64,000 nucleotides of DNA from Bacillota bacterium (GTDB lineage Bacteria; Bacillota; Limnochordia; Limnochordales; DUMU01), in NCBI GenBank assembly GCA_012839805.1, contig DUMU01000010.1:1-64000 (forward strand), in the 5' to 3' direction. How positions within the stretch are numbered: the first letter of the stretch is position 1; every line of letters starts with the position of its first letter. Under the pieces are notes generated by a model. The model had not been told where the DNA came from. It did no database searches and saw nothing but the letters and a program-made list of their open reading frames with translations. Of this stretch, positions 17,977-28,318 are shown one piece after another. A program made the translations under genes and the position numbers.

Positions 17977-19532
17977 TCCCTAGTCCCCCCGTCCCCGGTC
18001 CCGGACCGATCCGCGCCGGACGCCCGTTTCCCGCTCGGCGTCCCCGCGTCGCCGGCGGCCGTGGCGTCGCCGGCCGCGCTGCCGGTCCGTACCTCGCTCG
18101 CCGGCCGCGCGCCGCTCGCCAGCCGCCGTCCTATTTCCCGGGCCGCCCAGGTGATGTCCCCCGCCCCCATGCAAAGTACCAGGTCCCCCGGGCGTACGTT
18201 GGCAAGCACGAAATCGATCACTTCCGGTAGGGTGGGCAAGTAATGGATCTTACGCTGCAGTACCTTCTCCACCTCTTGCGCGAGCAACTCGCCGTTCACC
18301 CCCGGCCAGGGTGGCTCGGCCGGAGGAGAGTAAATGTCGGTGAGGACTATTACGTCTGCCTCCCGGAAAGCCGCGGGGAAGTCGTGCAGCAGGTAATGAG
18401 TCCTGGCGAAACGATGGGGCTGGAAGACCGCCCAAAGCCTCCCCGGATTAAGGGAACGGGCGGCGGCAATGGTCTCCCGGATCTCGCTGGGATGATGGGC
18501 ATAATCGTCCACTACCCTTACCCCGGCCCCCTCTCCCACCGGCTCGAAGCGGCGGCGTGCTCCCGGGAAACGGGCCAGCGCCGCGAAGACCGCTTCGAGG
18601 TCGGCTCCTGCCCACCGGGCCACGGCCAGCGCGGCCAGCGCGTTCACCACGTTGTGTCGCCCGGGGATGATTAGACGTAATTCCCCGGCGGCCCGCCCGT
18701 GATGGAAGACGACGGCGCGACTGCCCGCCCCCAATTCCTCTATTCGGGCAGTCCAGTCGGGCTCACCGGCGGGGTCGAGACCGTAGCGGACCAGCGGGCG
18801 AGGCCAGTCCCGGACGACCTCCCGGAGCGCCGGTGAGTCTACGCCCACCACTCCCATTCCTTCCGAGCGAACCTGGCCAAGGAAGCGCCGGTAGGCGTCG
18901 ACCAGCCGCGCGAACGATCCCTCGTAATGCTCCAGATGATCGGGCTCGATGTTGGTGACGACCGCCACGAGGGGATGGTAGTAGAGAAACGAGCCGTCAC
19001 TCTCGTCGGCCTCCGCCACCACCCAGCTGCCCCCCGGCCTTTTCGGCTCCCTGCTTGCCGGCCCGGTTTCTACCCCGGACGGCCAATACGGATGACCGTC
19101 CCCCGGCAGGCCGCCCCGAACTTCCCCTCCGATGACCGGCTGAACGTCAAACCCCGCCTGTAGCAACGATAGGGCGATCATGGAGGTAACCGTGGTCTTT
19201 CCATGCGCGCCCGTAACCGCCACCGAGGCAGTCGCGTCGATCAACCGGGCAAGGAGCTGGGCCCGGTGGATGACCGGAATGCCCCGGGCCCTGGCCGCTA
19301 CCACCTCCGGATTGTCCGGCGGGACCGCGGCCGATACCACCACCTCGTCGGCCCCGTCCACATACTCTGAACGGTGCCCCTGGTAGATCCTGGCCCCGAG
19401 CCGTTCCAGTTCCCCTGTTATCTCTGATAGGTACAAGTCGGAGCCGGATACCGTCTCCCCGCGAGCGAGCAGGAGGCGCGCCAGCGCGCTCATCCCTACC
19501 CCGCCGACACCAATAAAATGGACGTGGCTCAT
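17973..19532 (-). CDS. murC: UDP-N-acetylmuramate--L-alanine ligase
   Basis: The Mur ligase that adds L-Ala to UDP-MurNAc in the cytoplasm. The N-terminal nucleotide domain starts HFIGVGGVGMSALA, the ATP P-loop is VTGAHGKTTVTSM, the central domain has EADESDGSF, and VVDDYAHHPSEI marks the C-terminal domain. The start at 19532 gives the standard N-terminus with AAGGGGAAGGGG upstream. Two features are unusual. There is a roughly 20-residue insertion after VIGGEVRGG, and a tail of about 45 residues rich in Gly/Ala/Ser/Thr. The gene is detached from the rest of the dcw cluster and coupled to the helicase gene. Confidence 0.95.
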   Translation of the reverse strand: MSHVHFIGVGGVGMSALARLLLARGETVSGSDLYLSEITGELERLGARIYQGHRSEYVDGADEVVVSAAVPPDNPEVVAARARGIPVIHRAQLLARLIDATASVAVTGAHGKTTVTSMIALSLLQAGFDVQPVIGGEVRGGLPGDGHPYWPSGVETGPASREPKRPGGSWVVAEADESDGSFLYYHPLVAVVTNIEPDHLEHYEGSFARLVDAYRRFLGQVRSEGMGVVGVDSPALREVVRDWPRPLVRYGLDPAGEPDWTARIEELGAGSRAVVFHHGRAAGELRLIIPGRHNVVNALAALAVARWAGADLEAVFAALARFPGARRRFEPVGEGAGVRVVDDYAHHPSEIRETIAAARSLNPGRLWAVFQPHRFARTHYLLHDFPAAFREADVIVLTDIYSPPAEPPWPGVNGELLAQEVEKVLQRKIHYLPTLPEVIDFVLANVRPGDLVLCMGAGDITWAAREIGRRLASGARPASEVRTGSAAGDATAAGDAGTPSGKRASGADRSGTGDGGTRD

Positions 19533-19638
19533 GCCACTGGCCCCTTCCCCTTTCAGTACCACCCGTACCGGGACGTTTTCCCCGCTGAAGGCCCTTGCTC
19601 CTGCTGCGAACGGGTGGTGCAAGAAGGGCTACGGCACG

Positions 19639-20469
19639 TTAGCCCTCCACCCCGGCGCCGGTGGTTCCCTGGCCCTTCAAGGCTTCCGCCAGCACCGCCG
19701 CCAGCGCCGCCGCCCCCCGTTTCGCCTCCTCCAGCGTATTGTCCGTGTAATCACCCATGAACACCGTCAGATGGTTCGGATGCAGATGCCCGTTATACTC
19801 GGTGTGCAGGATTTTCAAGCCCCGCGAGAGGTCCGGGTACAGCCGGTTGAGGCCGGTCCGGATCTGTTCCGCGAAGGCCAGATTGCTGTCAAGCTCCGGG
19901 TTTTCCAGATCTCCCACCACCAGTAGGATTTTGGCCGCCGGTTCACCATTTATGAGCGCGGTGGTGTATCCGTCCGGCTTGCCGGCCAGCCCGTCACGGT
20001 GTATGTCGATCACCGCCGCCAGGTTCGGCGTCGACTGGATTACCGGTTGAACCACCGAGGCCGCCACCTGGTAGGCTTCGTTGTAACGGGGCCAATCGTT
20101 GACGTTACGAAGATGGATCGCCTTGATCCCTTTCGCCTCCAGCTGGCGGGCCAGCTCGGCCCCTACCTCGACCACGTCACCCGCCCGGCCCTGGGTGCTG
20201 TGGCTTTCGTTGGGTGAGTAGTTCTCACTCGCGTGGGCGTGGTAGATGATCACGGCCGGCCGGCCGGCTTCATTCGGCGTTCTGGCCTCTGGGGTACCGG
20301 AAGGCGTACCGGGTAAACCTACGTCCACCCGTGGCAGGTTCTGCGCCGTATCCTCCGTCGCGGGCCGATACCAGATGAACCTCGCGGCGACGACCCCCAC
20401 AATCAGCAAGACGACGATGACGAAAAGAATCCCCGGCCCTTTCGATTCCCGCTCGATGGACTTGACCAA
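19639..20469 (-). CDS. spoIIP: Stage II sporulation protein P family (peptidoglycan hydrolase)
   Basis: A 276-residue membrane-anchored protein. One N-terminal transmembrane segment (GILFVIVVLLIVGVVAARFI) and a linker precede a SpoIIP-type amidase domain: VIIYHAHASENYSP, then GDVVEVGAELARQLEAKGI, AVIDIHRDGL and ILHTEYNGHLHPN. SpoIIP acts with SpoIID and SpoIIM in the mother cell to thin septal peptidoglycan and drive engulfment. Many family members have HTHTSE where HAHASE occurs here. Its place beside sporulation genes supports the call; gpr is not adjacent. Confidence 0.85.
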   Translation of the reverse strand: MVKSIERESKGPGILFVIVVLLIVGVVAARFIWYRPATEDTAQNLPRVDVGLPGTPSGTPEARTPNEAGRPAVIIYHAHASENYSPNESHSTQGRAGDVVEVGAELARQLEAKGIKAIHLRNVNDWPRYNEAYQVAASVVQPVIQSTPNLAAVIDIHRDGLAGKPDGYTTALINGEPAAKILLVVGDLENPELDSNLAFAEQIRTGLNRLYPDLSRGLKILHTEYNGHLHPNHLTVFMGDYTDNTLEEAKRGAAALAAVLAEALKGQGTTGAGVEG

Positions 20470-20592
20470 CGTGGACCGCCTCCCTTCGGCATCACGCTTA
20501 TGCCGAAGGGGACCGGCTTAGACCGCTTGATCCCACGCCACCCGGCCGGCAACCGGGCCGGCTTAGCTCGAGCCCCGGGCCGTTCGTGCAGG

Positions 20593-21513
20593 CTATCCCC
20601 CGGCCAATCCGTGCAGGAGTTCGCTGAGCTCGGCCCGGTCGAACCGGTACTTCTCCCCGCAGAACCGGCAGACCAGCTCCGCCTGGCCGTCCTCGGTGAT
20701 GATCTGCTTTAGGGCTTGCTCTCCCAGACTCTGCAATGCCCCGGCGAGTCTTTCCCGGGAACAGCCACAACGGAAGTATACCGGGCGCTCGGCGATCACC
20801 TGGAATTCCAGCGGACCCAGGAGCGTGTGCAGCATCTCCTCCGGCCCATGCCCCTGGTCGAGCTGGGTGGTAACGGCAGCCATCCCCCGGGCCCGCTCCT
20901 CGATCCCGGCTAATTCTTCATCCCGCGCCCCCGGAAGGGCCTGCAATAGCAGCCCCCCCGCGTTATGTACACTACCGTCGCTCTCGAGGGAAACCCCAAG
21001 GGCTACCAAAGAGGGCGTCTGTTCGGAGCGGGCCAGATAATAAGCCAGATCTTTCGCGATCTCGCCTGACACCAAAGGTACACTACTGCGGTACGGTTCA
21101 CGGAGACCAAGGTCTCTCACGACCCAGAGCGTGCCTTTTCCCACCGCTTCTCCCACGGCGAGTTTCCCCTGAGGGGTCCTGGGCAGGTCGGTATGGGGAT
21201 TCTGAACATAACCCCGCACTTCGCCGGTGGCGGTCGCCTCCGCCACGACCAAACCCAGCGGCCCGTCCCCGGCCAGCTCCAGCATGACCCGCTGCCGTTC
21301 CTCTTTGAGCAATGCACCAAGGAGGAGTACCCCGGTGAGGGCTCGTCCCAGGGCGGCCGTGGCCGTCGGCCAGGTGTCGTGCCGGCGTCTCGCCTCCTCG
21401 ACCACCCCACGGGTACTCGCAGCCACCGCCATCAAAGTCCCCTGGGCGGCCACCGCATGCAACAAATGATCCGGCATTCGATCCGGCGTATGATCCGGCA
21501 TGCTCCCCCTCAC
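20593..21513 (-). CDS. hslO: Hsp33 redox-regulated chaperonin
   Basis: A 306-residue cytosolic holdase chaperone. The N-terminal substrate-binding domain contains [23 protein letters not shown]. The C-terminal zinc switch has RCGCSRERL and [12 protein letters not shown], giving the CxC...CxxC set that releases zinc and forms disulfides under oxidative stress. The second cysteine pair and preceding linker are complete, so it should be functional. Several ATGs lie within the first 13 codons, so the start is uncertain by about 12 residues. Its start overlaps the ftsK stop by 4 bp, placing it in the same operon. Confidence 0.93.
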   Translation of the reverse strand: MRGSMPDHTPDRMPDHLLHAVAAQGTLMAVAASTRGVVEEARRRHDTWPTATAALGRALTGVLLLGALLKEERQRVMLELAGDGPLGLVVAEATATGEVRGYVQNPHTDLPRTPQGKLAVGEAVGKGTLWVVRDLGLREPYRSSVPLVSGEIAKDLAYYLARSEQTPSLVALGVSLESDGSVHNAGGLLLQALPGARDEELAGIEERARGMAAVTTQLDQGHGPEEMLHTLLGPLEFQVIAERPVYFRCGCSRERLAGALQSLGEQALKQIITEDGQAELVCRFCGEKYRFDRAELSELLHGLAGG

Positions 21514-24248
21514 CCCCCCCGGCGGCTTTCGCCCGTGCGACCGAGCCGCTGGCCGATCAGGATCTCCCGGGGCTTGCTCCCCTGCGGAGGGCCGATGATC
21601 CCCTCTTGTTCCATCAGGTCGATCAGCCGGGCGGCGCGGCTATATCCAATACGGAACCTTCGCTGCAACAGGGAGATGGAGGCCTGCCCCATCTCCACCA
21701 CCAGGCGGACCGCCTCATCAAAGAGCGGATCGTCCGGCTCGGCGACGATTCCCTCGTCCTCCTCCACCGGCTTGGTGACGTCCACCTCGTACTCTGGCTC
21801 AGCCTGCCGTTTCCAAAACTCCACCAGATTCTCCACGTCGCGGTCGTAGATGAGCGCTCCCTGGGCCCGCAAGGGCTTGCTTGCACCCACCGGGAAAAAG
21901 AGCATGTCGCCTCGTCCTAAAAGTCGCTCGGCGCCCGTTTGATCCAGGATTACCCGGGAATCGGTCTGAGACGAGACGGCGAACGCAATGCGGGAAGGAA
22001 TATTCGCCTTGATCACCCCGGTGATTACGTCCACGGACGGCCGCTGGGTGGCGATCACAAGGTAGATACCGGCTGCTCTGGCCATCTGAGCCAGCCGCCA
22101 GATAGCATCTTCGACGTCGGCGGCGGCCACCAGCATCAGGTCGGCCAGCTCGTCGATGATGACCACGAGGTAAGGCAGGGGTGCCGGTGGAAAGACAATG
22201 GGTTCACCCTCTCCCGCGCCTTCTCGACCGGCTGCCTCTTCGCCTCCTCCGGCCGGGATCCGGCGGTGCTCAGGGAAAACGGGAGCCGGAATCGCGGTGG
22301 GACCCACTTCCAACCCCCCCGCCGCTTTGCCCGCCCCATAAACCTTGCCCGTCCCCGCCGGCCCGCCCACCTCGGGGGCTTCGTTCGCTCCTCCCACTTC
22401 GCCCTCTCCGGTCGTGGTCGCCCCGCTCGCCGTCCCCCCGGACGTCTTCATCCCGGCCGGCTTGATCCCGGCGGCCGCCGGCCCGGCCTCCGGCAGAGCC
22501 CGGGCGACGTGACTCCGGGTCGCCAATTCGCCCCGAACCAGGGCCTCGTTGAACCCTTCGATGTTCCGGACCCCGGCCGCGGCAAACAACTCGTAACGCT
22601 CCTCCATCTCCCGTACCGCCCAGCGCAGCGCGACCGCCGCCTGCTTGGGATCGGTGATCACCGGCGTGATGAGGTGCGGGATCCCGTCGAAGGTGCTGAG
22701 CTCCACCCGCTTGGGATCGATCATCAGGAGCCTGACTTCCGCCGGGCTCGCCTTGCAGAGCAAGCTCGAGATGAGGCCGTTGAGACAGACGCTCTTTCCG
22801 GATCCGGTCGCGCCGGCAATCAAGAGATGGATCATCTTGCGCAGGTCGGCCACCACCGGTTCTCCGGCCAGGTCCTTCCCGATCGCCAGGGTGAGCGGCG
22901 ATGGGCTCCGCTGGAAGGCCTCACTCTCGACTACTTCCCGGAAATATACGGTTTCCGGCTCCGGGTTGGAGACCTCGATGCCCACGGCCCGCTTACCCGG
23001 TATGGGACCTTCGATCCGAACCCCGGGAGCCGCCAGGGCCAAGGCAATGTCATCTGCCAGGCCGACGATACGACTCACCTTTACTCCGGGAGCCGGCTGC
23101 AGTTCATAACGGGTAACGGTGGGCCCCCGGTGAACTGCCACCACGCTCGCCTGCACTCCGAAGCTGCGAAAGGCCTCTTCGAGAAGCTGCGACTGGTCGA
23201 GGGGGACTTCCTTGCGCCCCCGTAGCGGCCGGGAGGGCCGGGAAAGCAACGAGGTGGGCGGCAGGCGAAAAGTGCGTACCCGCGGCACTCCGTGCCGGCT
23301 TCCTTCCGTCCTTTCTCCCTCGGCCGGCAAGGGTACTCCCACCGCCGGAAAGAGCGGCCGCTGGAGCGGAAGCCCCAGGCGTTCCCCCGGTCGCTGCTCC
23401 TGCCCGCCTGACCCCTGCCCTTCCTGCCCCCGTTCGTGGTCCCGTTCTCGCTCCCGCTCCTGTTCGAGTGCTAGGTCTCGAACCGCGAACTCCAGGGTGT
23501 CCTCGAGATTGGTAGTGTTCCCCTCCGGGCGCGCTTCGTGACGTTCGTCAGACTGCCGCGGCCGGCGTTCTTCGTGCCGCCGGCGCTCCTCTGGTTCGGA
23601 CCGGTCCCGTAGCCGCCCGTAGAGTTCCCAAGCTCCCCGCCCTACCGCTGCTACCCCACGGCCCACGGCCACTACCAATCGCCGGCAGCCGAGGCTTCCC
23701 CAGCGCACTACGGGGAGCCAGCGGGCATACGCCGGTCCTACCACCAGAAGGAGGCCGATCAAGACCACCGCGGGGAGCACGATCCAGGCTCCGGTACGAC
23801 CGACCGCGAGCTGGATCGCCCAGGCGAGCACGGCTCCCAGCGCCCCGCTTCCCTGGACCAGAGCCCGGGGCATGGCGGCCGGTGGCTCCTGGGGATGGTA
23901 CTCGAGCGGCGGCAGGACTAACCGGCCCCCATCGGCAGCAGGTGAGGGTGCCAGCAGTTGCCCGATGGCCAGCCCCCCGAGGAGAGTAAGAAGAAGGCCG
24001 ATGCGCTGCCCGCGCCCTACCCGCCGCCAGAGGCCCGGCCAGAAAGTGAAGATGGCCGCCGCCACCAGGAGCAAAGGCGCGAGCCAAGCCGCTCTCCCCA
24101 GCGCCCACACCAGCCACCCGGCGAGGGATCGCCCGAGGGTGCCGCTGGCTTCGGAAACGAGGCTCGCGGCGGCAAAAGCTCCCGTGGCGAGCAGTATGAT
24201 TCCGGCCACCAGCGAGTCCAGTCTGGATCTTGCACTCTCTTTGCTCAT
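21510..24248 (-). CDS. spoIIIE: FtsK/SpoIIIE-family DNA translocase with large linker insertion
   Basis: A 912-residue septal DNA pump that moves chromosome into the forespore or resolves trapped DNA at division. Four N-terminal membrane segments (residues 12-170) and a charged linker are followed by the motor: Walker [14 protein letters not shown] (about residue 483), Walker [13 protein letters not shown] (about 698) and the winged-helix gamma domain (about 835-895). Between Walker A and B, residues about 570-690, there is an insertion of roughly 120 residues rich in Gly/Ala/Thr/Glu where relatives have a short loop. It is in an operon with hslO, beside sporulation genes; FtsK and SpoIIIE cannot be separated by sequence alone. 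Confidence 0.93.
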   Translation of the reverse strand: MSKESARSRLDSLVAGIILLATGAFAAASLVSEASGTLGRSLAGWLVWALGRAAWLAPLLLVAAAIFTFWPGLWRRVGRGQRIGLLLTLLGGLAIGQLLAPSPAADGGRLVLPPLEYHPQEPPAAMPRALVQGSGALGAVLAWAIQLAVGRTGAWIVLPAVVLIGLLLVVGPAYARWLPVVRWGSLGCRRLVVAVGRGVAAVGRGAWELYGRLRDRSEPEERRRHEERRPRQSDERHEARPEGNTTNLEDTLEFAVRDLALEQERERERDHERGQEGQGSGGQEQRPGERLGLPLQRPLFPAVGVPLPAEGERTEGSRHGVPRVRTFRLPPTSLLSRPSRPLRGRKEVPLDQSQLLEEAFRSFGVQASVVAVHRGPTVTRYELQPAPGVKVSRIVGLADDIALALAAPGVRIEGPIPGKRAVGIEVSNPEPETVYFREVVESEAFQRSPSPLTLAIGKDLAGEPVVADLRKMIHLLIAGATGSGKSVCLNGLISSLLCKASPAEVRLLMIDPKRVELSTFDGIPHLITPVITDPKQAAVALRWAVREMEERYELFAAAGVRNIEGFNEALVRGELATRSHVARALPEAGPAAAGIKPAGMKTSGGTASGATTTGEGEVGGANEAPEVGGPAGTGKVYGAGKAAGGLEVGPTAIPAPVFPEHRRIPAGGGEEAAGREGAGEGEPIVFPPAPLPYLVVIIDELADLMLVAAADVEDAIWRLAQMARAAGIYLVIATQRPSVDVITGVIKANIPSRIAFAVSSQTDSRVILDQTGAERLLGRGDMLFFPVGASKPLRAQGALIYDRDVENLVEFWKRQAEPEYEVDVTKPVEEDEGIVAEPDDPLFDEAVRLVVEMGQASISLLQRRFRIGYSRAARLIDLMEQEGIIGPPQGSKPREILIGQRLGRTGESRRGG

Positions 24249-24319
24249 GCCACTTGGGCTCCTCCGGAGCTAAGAATACGGCACGGCAAGGGAAATCCCC
24301 TCCCCGGGGGCCGAGCTCT

Positions 24320-25177
24320 TCAGGGGCGGTAGATAAGTGCCGCCATCCGCCCGGTGGGGAAGCCGGCCCGGCGATGCGAAAAGAAAAGGTCGGCCCGGCA
24401 GCGGGTGCAAAGGCGGGCTTCTACGATCCGGTCCGGGGCTACTCCGGCTCGAAGGAGGAGCTCCCGGTTAGCAGCGGCCAGGTCAAGGTATCGCGGGCCT
24501 GGAGAGACTCCCGTCCCCAAACGGCGGTTGAACTCGTTCCACAGCTCTTCACTCACTTCATAGCAGCAGGGACCGATCGCGGGCCCGATACCTACCCAGA
24601 CTTCGGAAGGTTCGATTCCGAATCGTTGCCGCAAGGCCTCCAGGGTGCTCACGGCAATCCCGGAGAGCGTCCCCCGCCAGCCGGCATGAGCCAGGCCCAC
24701 CGCGCCGGGACCGGCGAAGAAAAGCGGCACGCAATCGGCAAAGAAGAGGGCCAGGGTAACGCCCCGGGCCGCGGTGATCAGGGCGTCGGTGGCCGGAAGC
24801 ACCCGTCCCCCGTCGCTTTCGGCTCCGTCCACCACGCCCACCCGCGCCCCGTGAACCTGTTCGGCAGTAACCCACGGGTTGGGAGGCAGCCCGAGACCGG
24901 CCGTCACCCGTTCGCGGTTGATGCGGACCCGTTCGGGATCGTCCTGAACGTGTAAGCCCAGGTTGAGGCTCTCCCACGGCGGAGGGGAAACGCCGCCGCG
25001 GCGGCTCGTAAAGTAAGCGACCGCTCCCGGCAACTCCGGTTTCCACGCCACCAGCCGGCGTTCGGCATTATCGTCTTCGTTTCCAGCCCCGGCGCCTTGG
25101 CCCCGCCGGTCACGAGCACTCTCCGGGGCCCCTTGGAGAAACTTGCTTCGGTTCTCTTTCTCTCCTGGGTTCGACAT
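24320..25177 (-). CDS. pgeF: Purine nucleoside phosphorylase / multicopper polyphenol oxidase-type (YlmD/PgeF)
   Basis: A protein of up to 285 residues of the YfiH/LACC1/PgeF family. Characteristic segments are FTSRRGGVSPPPWESLNLGLHV, read here in parts, WVTAEQVHGARV, LFFADCVPLFF, VGLAHAGWRGTL and GPCCYEVSEEL, supplying the zinc-binding Cys/His residues. Members cleave purine nucleosides, and PgeF edits a peptidoglycan precursor that carries L-Ser instead of L-Ala. The first 35 residues are not conserved and overlap ylmC by 68 bp, so the true start may be internal. Its place beside ylmC and sigG matches the ylm neighbourhood of other Bacillota. Confidence 0.88.
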   Translation of the reverse strand: MSNPGEKENRSKFLQGAPESARDRRGQGAGAGNEDDNAERRLVAWKPELPGAVAYFTSRRGGVSPPPWESLNLGLHVQDDPERVRINRERVTAGLGLPPNPWVTAEQVHGARVGVVDGAESDGGRVLPATDALITAARGVTLALFFADCVPLFFAGPGAVGLAHAGWRGTLSGIAVSTLEALRQRFGIEPSEVWVGIGPAIGPCCYEVSEELWNEFNRRLGTGVSPGPRYLDLAAANRELLLRAGVAPDRIVEARLCTRCRADLFFSHRRAGFPTGRMAALIYRP

Positions 25178-25499
25178 GGAATTCGCGGGTAGTTCCCGCC
25201 TCTTTTGCTTCCCGCCCCTCCCCGGCCGGCCGGCGGTGAAGGGACATATAGGATGGGTCTGCCAATTCGGGTGATTCCACCAGGATATAGTCTACACCGA
25301 TCATTACCACCTGGGACCAGGGGATCTGCACTTCGTTGACCCGCCGCCAGAAGAAGCGTCCTTCGATCTCGGGAAGAATGAGGGCCCGGATCTCACCGGT
25401 ATCGGGAGCAAGTTCGAGATCGTAGAGCGTGCCGAGCCGGCGGCCATCCACGAGGTTGACAACTTCCCGTTGCCGCAATTCGGAACTGGTGATGAGCAT
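25110..25499 (-). CDS. ylmC: YlmC/YmxH-family PRC-barrel sporulation-associated protein
   Basis: A 129-residue protein starting MLITSSELRQREVVN. A PRC-barrel domain (residues 1-85) contains GRRLGTLYDLELAPDTGEI and QIPWSQVVMIGVDYILV. Family members in spore formers run 80-90 residues; this one has an extra basic, Arg/Glu-rich tail of about 40 residues that overlaps pgeF. Start 25499 was picked for AAGGCGGG six bases upstream and for the family N-terminus. The function is poorly defined in the family; SigE-associated expression of ymxH is reported in Bacillus. Confidence 0.85.
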   Translation of the reverse strand: MLITSSELRQREVVNLVDGRRLGTLYDLELAPDTGEIRALILPEIEGRFFWRRVNEVQIPWSQVVMIGVDYILVESPELADPSYMSLHRRPAGEGREAKEAGTTREFHVEPRREREPKQVSPRGPGECS

Positions 25500-25588
25500 G
25501 GGCATCCCGCCTTGCTTGGGTACGCTCCATTCTATGCTCCCAAGTCTATGCTCCCAAGCTGAACGGTTTGCCCGCCCGGTCCGGCTGG

Positions 25589-26332
25589 CTAGCGCCCGCC
25601 ACCGAAGAGCCGCCGGACCCGCTCCCACCAGTCATCAGGAAGCCATTTCCATCCGATCCTTATCCCTGGCTTCCCAACCGGCTTTCCGTCGCCCTTGGTC
25701 TCTTCACGGGAAATGCGCGCCGACGACTGGGGGGAGTGGGCGGCCGCCCTGGCCACCTGGGCTCCTTCAGCCACCGAAGAGCTGGCCGGCAGGGGGGCAA
25801 AGTCGAAACAGAGAGGGGGAAAGAGCACACACCACCAGTTGGCTCCCTTCCCCTCGCCAAGCACCACCCGCACGGCCCGGTAGACGCCGGCGGGAAGCGT
25901 GAGGTTGCCGTAGGTCCGCTCGGGGAAGACTGTGTCACCGATCTCCAGGTGAACGGGATACCGGGCCCCGGCTTCCCACACGGTACGCTGGAGGAGTGCT
26001 GCCAGTTCCGCCGAGTACACGCGAACTACCCATTCGGCCTCTTCGGCACTGCGCACCAGCTGGAACAGGGGCCGGGTGACTTCGAGCAGCTCATCCCGGA
26101 CCCGCAATTTCGTGCGCTGGTCTTCCACCCGATCGCTATTGGCCACCACGTGCAGGCGCAGGAGGTTGCGGGGGTTGTAGGCCAGGACCGCGCGATCGCG
26201 GCCTCCCGGGATACTGCCGGTTCCGTCCTCCCCCGCTACCACCGTTCTACCTGCTAGGGTCAGGGTGATGACGGCCATGGTCAGAGCAGCCATGAGAACG
26301 AAAGCCGCCACCCAGCTTGCCCGTGGTCTCAA
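25589..26332 (-). CDS. spoIIR: Stage II sporulation protein R
   Basis: A 247-residue exported signalling protein. An N-terminal hydrophobic signal (FVLMAALTMAVITLTLAG) is followed by family motifs LLRLHVVANSDRVEDQ, KLRVRDELL and NWWCVLFPPLCFDF. SpoIIR is made in the forespore, crosses to the intermembrane space and activates the SpoIIGA protease, which cleaves pro-SigE. The C-terminus continues with an Ala/Ser/Lys-rich segment. Placement next to sigG and close to spoIIGA-sigE puts the activator with its target pathway, which is not the B. subtilis arrangement. Confidence 0.93.
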   Translation of the reverse strand: MRPRASWVAAFVLMAALTMAVITLTLAGRTVVAGEDGTGSIPGGRDRAVLAYNPRNLLRLHVVANSDRVEDQRTKLRVRDELLEVTRPLFQLVRSAEEAEWVVRVYSAELAALLQRTVWEAGARYPVHLEIGDTVFPERTYGNLTLPAGVYRAVRVVLGEGKGANWWCVLFPPLCFDFAPLPASSSVAEGAQVARAAAHSPQSSARISREETKGDGKPVGKPGIRIGWKWLPDDWWERVRRLFGGGR

Positions 26333-26404
26333 ACGCTTTCGATCCGTACCGTGTCCCTCCTAATCACTCCGTCGTTCCCCCTGGCTCGCCGTCCCAGCGA
26401 CCGG

Positions 26405-27181
26405 TTAGCTCACCATGAACCGCCTGAGGCTCTTGAGCGCTGCCTTTTCCAGACGGGAGACCTGAGCCTGGGAGATGCCGATCTCCTGGGCTACCTCCAT
26501 CTGGGTACGCCCATCGAAGAAACGTTTGTGGAGGATGAGTCGTTCCCGATCGCTCAACTTCTGCATGGCTTCTTTTATGGACAACTCGTCAAGCCAGTTG
26601 TTATCTTGGTTTTTCTCGTCTCCCAGCTGATCCATGACGTAGATGGGATCACCGCCATCGTGGTAGATCGGCTCAAAGAGAGAAATGGGCTCTTGTATCG
26701 CGTCCAGGGCAAAAACCACCTCTTCCCTGGGCATCTTCAATTCCTCCGCAATTTGAGCGACGGTCGGCTCTTTGGCATACTTGTTGGTGAGCTGATCCCG
26801 GACCTGGAGCGCCTTATAGGCGATGTCCCGCAGTGACCGGCTCACGCGGATCGGGTTGTTGTCCCGCAGATACCGGCGGATCTCGCCGATGATCATGGGC
26901 ACGGCATAAGTAGAGAACTTGACGTCCTGGTTGAGGTCGAAGTTATCGATCGCCTTCATGAGACCGATGCAGCCCACCTGGAAGAGGTCGTCGGCTTGTT
27001 CGCCCCGGTTGCTGAAGCGCTGGATCACGCTGAGGACGAGCCGGAGGTTTCCCTGGATCAACTCGTTCCTGGCTTCCTTGTCTCCCGCCCGCATGCGGGC
27101 GAGGAGTTCCCGCATACGAGCGTTGGTGAGAACGGGAAGCTTGGACGTATTGACCCCGCAGATCTCTACTTTGTTGCTCAT
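26405..27181 (-). CDS. sigG: RNA polymerase sporulation sigma factor SigG
   Basis: A 258-residue sigma-70 factor of the late forespore. The N-terminus KVEICGVNTSKLPVLTN is diagnostic. Region 2 has NLRLVLSVIQRFSNRGEQ and DLFQVGCIGLMKAIDNFD, region 3 PTVAQIAEELKM, and region 4 EVAQEIGISQAQVSRLEKAAL. It directs spore DNA protection and germination genes, presumably including the SASP gene in this window. Start 27181 was chosen for the conserved N-terminus and GGGAGGGACC upstream. It is divergent from spoIIGA with 129 bp between them. Confidence 0.97.
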   Translation of the reverse strand: MSNKVEICGVNTSKLPVLTNARMRELLARMRAGDKEARNELIQGNLRLVLSVIQRFSNRGEQADDLFQVGCIGLMKAIDNFDLNQDVKFSTYAVPMIIGEIRRYLRDNNPIRVSRSLRDIAYKALQVRDQLTNKYAKEPTVAQIAEELKMPREEVVFALDAIQEPISLFEPIYHDGGDPIYVMDQLGDEKNQDNNWLDELSIKEAMQKLSDRERLILHKRFFDGRTQMEVAQEIGISQAQVSRLEKAALKSLRRFMVS

Positions 27182-27310
27182 CCTGGTCCCTCCCGCACGC
27201 CTAACCACAGTATGGACCGGCAGCAGGAGGTCTATTCCAAGGAGCGTCATGAGGAATGCAGCCGCGGGTTCCGGCATAGAGTGAAGGAACCGAGGAAGGG
27301 AGCGGTTCTC

Positions 27311-28318
27311 GTGGAGGGTCAGATCCGCTACCTGTACCTGGATGAACTCGCCCTGCACGCGTTGTTGAATTTCCTGGCCGACTATTTGTTACTTTTCGCC
27401 AGCACCCGGGGCGCCGGCGCCGAGCCCGCTCGCTGGCGACTCGGCCTGGGGGCGGCGGTGGGAACGACCTACTATGTCTTCTACCGGCTGGCGGCCGTCG
27501 GGCTCCTCGCTTCCTCTTTTCCCTGGCGCAGCTGGCTGCTTTTGCCTTTGATCGCCCTTTTGATGCTGGCCGTCACTCTTCTCCCCGTCTCCCGGCGGCG
27601 CTATACCCATGTCCTCGCGCTTTTCTCGATGCTCTCGTTCTTCTCGGCAGGCCTGGCCATGACCGTCGCCTATCTCCTCGGTGAGCCGGGTACGCCGAAC
27701 TGGACGGGCGGTTCGTTCACCTTCCTGGTGGCCGTTCCTCTCACCGCCCGAGCGGCCTGGAAGGCGTTCGCGGCCAGCATGTGGACCCATTTCTACCGCC
27801 TTCGGGTCACCATCCGGCTGGGTGAACGGCAGGCGGAGCTACCCGGGCTCCTCGACACGGGTAACCAGTTGCGAGACCCTTTCCTGGACCGACCCGTCCT
27901 CGTGGCCGAAGCCGCGGCCCTCGGCCGGCTTTTCCCCACCGGCGTACAGCCCTGGATGGAAAGGCTGGCTTCCGGGGATGTCTGCGCGGCAACTTCGCCC
28001 TTGTTCAGCCCGTGGCGGCACCGTTTCCAGGTTATTCCTTTCTCGAGCTTGGGGCAGGAGGGCGGGCTCCTCTGGGCCTTCCGTCCCGATGAGGTGATAT
28101 TGCGCGTGGGAGAACGGGTTCACCGGAGTTCGTCTTGCCTGGTGGCCTTCACCCGTGGTCCCTTGTCCGCCGAGGAAAGCTATCGGGTCCTGGTTCCGGC
28201 CGCCCTCCTTCCGCCGCCGCTTCCCCGTGCGCCCGCCTTTCGCCCCCGGCCCGCTGATTCCTCGATTTCTTCACGCGCAGGAGGTGCCTCTGGCCATGCT
28301 TCGGTGCGCTATGCGTAA
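27311..28318 (+). CDS. spoIIGA: Sporulation sigma-E factor-processing peptidase SpoIIGA
   Basis: A 335-residue membrane aspartic protease. Five or so hydrophobic segments occupy residues 10-150 ([34 protein letters not shown]). A soluble domain follows with the catalytic motif [15 protein letters not shown] (about residue 180). It cleaves the propeptide of SigE at the septum when SpoIIR signals. GTG 27311 was chosen because it yields the family N-terminus and follows GAGGAAGGGAG. Its 3' end overlaps sigE by 23 bp. The C-terminal 30 residues are Pro/Arg-rich. The pair is inverted relative to ftsZ and sigG. Confidence 0.93.
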   Translation: MEGQIRYLYLDELALHALLNFLADYLLLFASTRGAGAEPARWRLGLGAAVGTTYYVFYRLAAVGLLASSFPWRSWLLLPLIALLMLAVTLLPVSRRRYTHVLALFSMLSFFSAGLAMTVAYLLGEPGTPNWTGGSFTFLVAVPLTARAAWKAFAASMWTHFYRLRVTIRLGERQAELPGLLDTGNQLRDPFLDRPVLVAEAAALGRLFPTGVQPWMERLASGDVCAATSPLFSPWRHRFQVIPFSSLGQEGGLLWAFRPDEVILRVGERVHRSSSCLVAFTRGPLSAEESYRVLVPAALLPPPLPRAPAFRPRPADSSISSRAGGASGHASVRYA

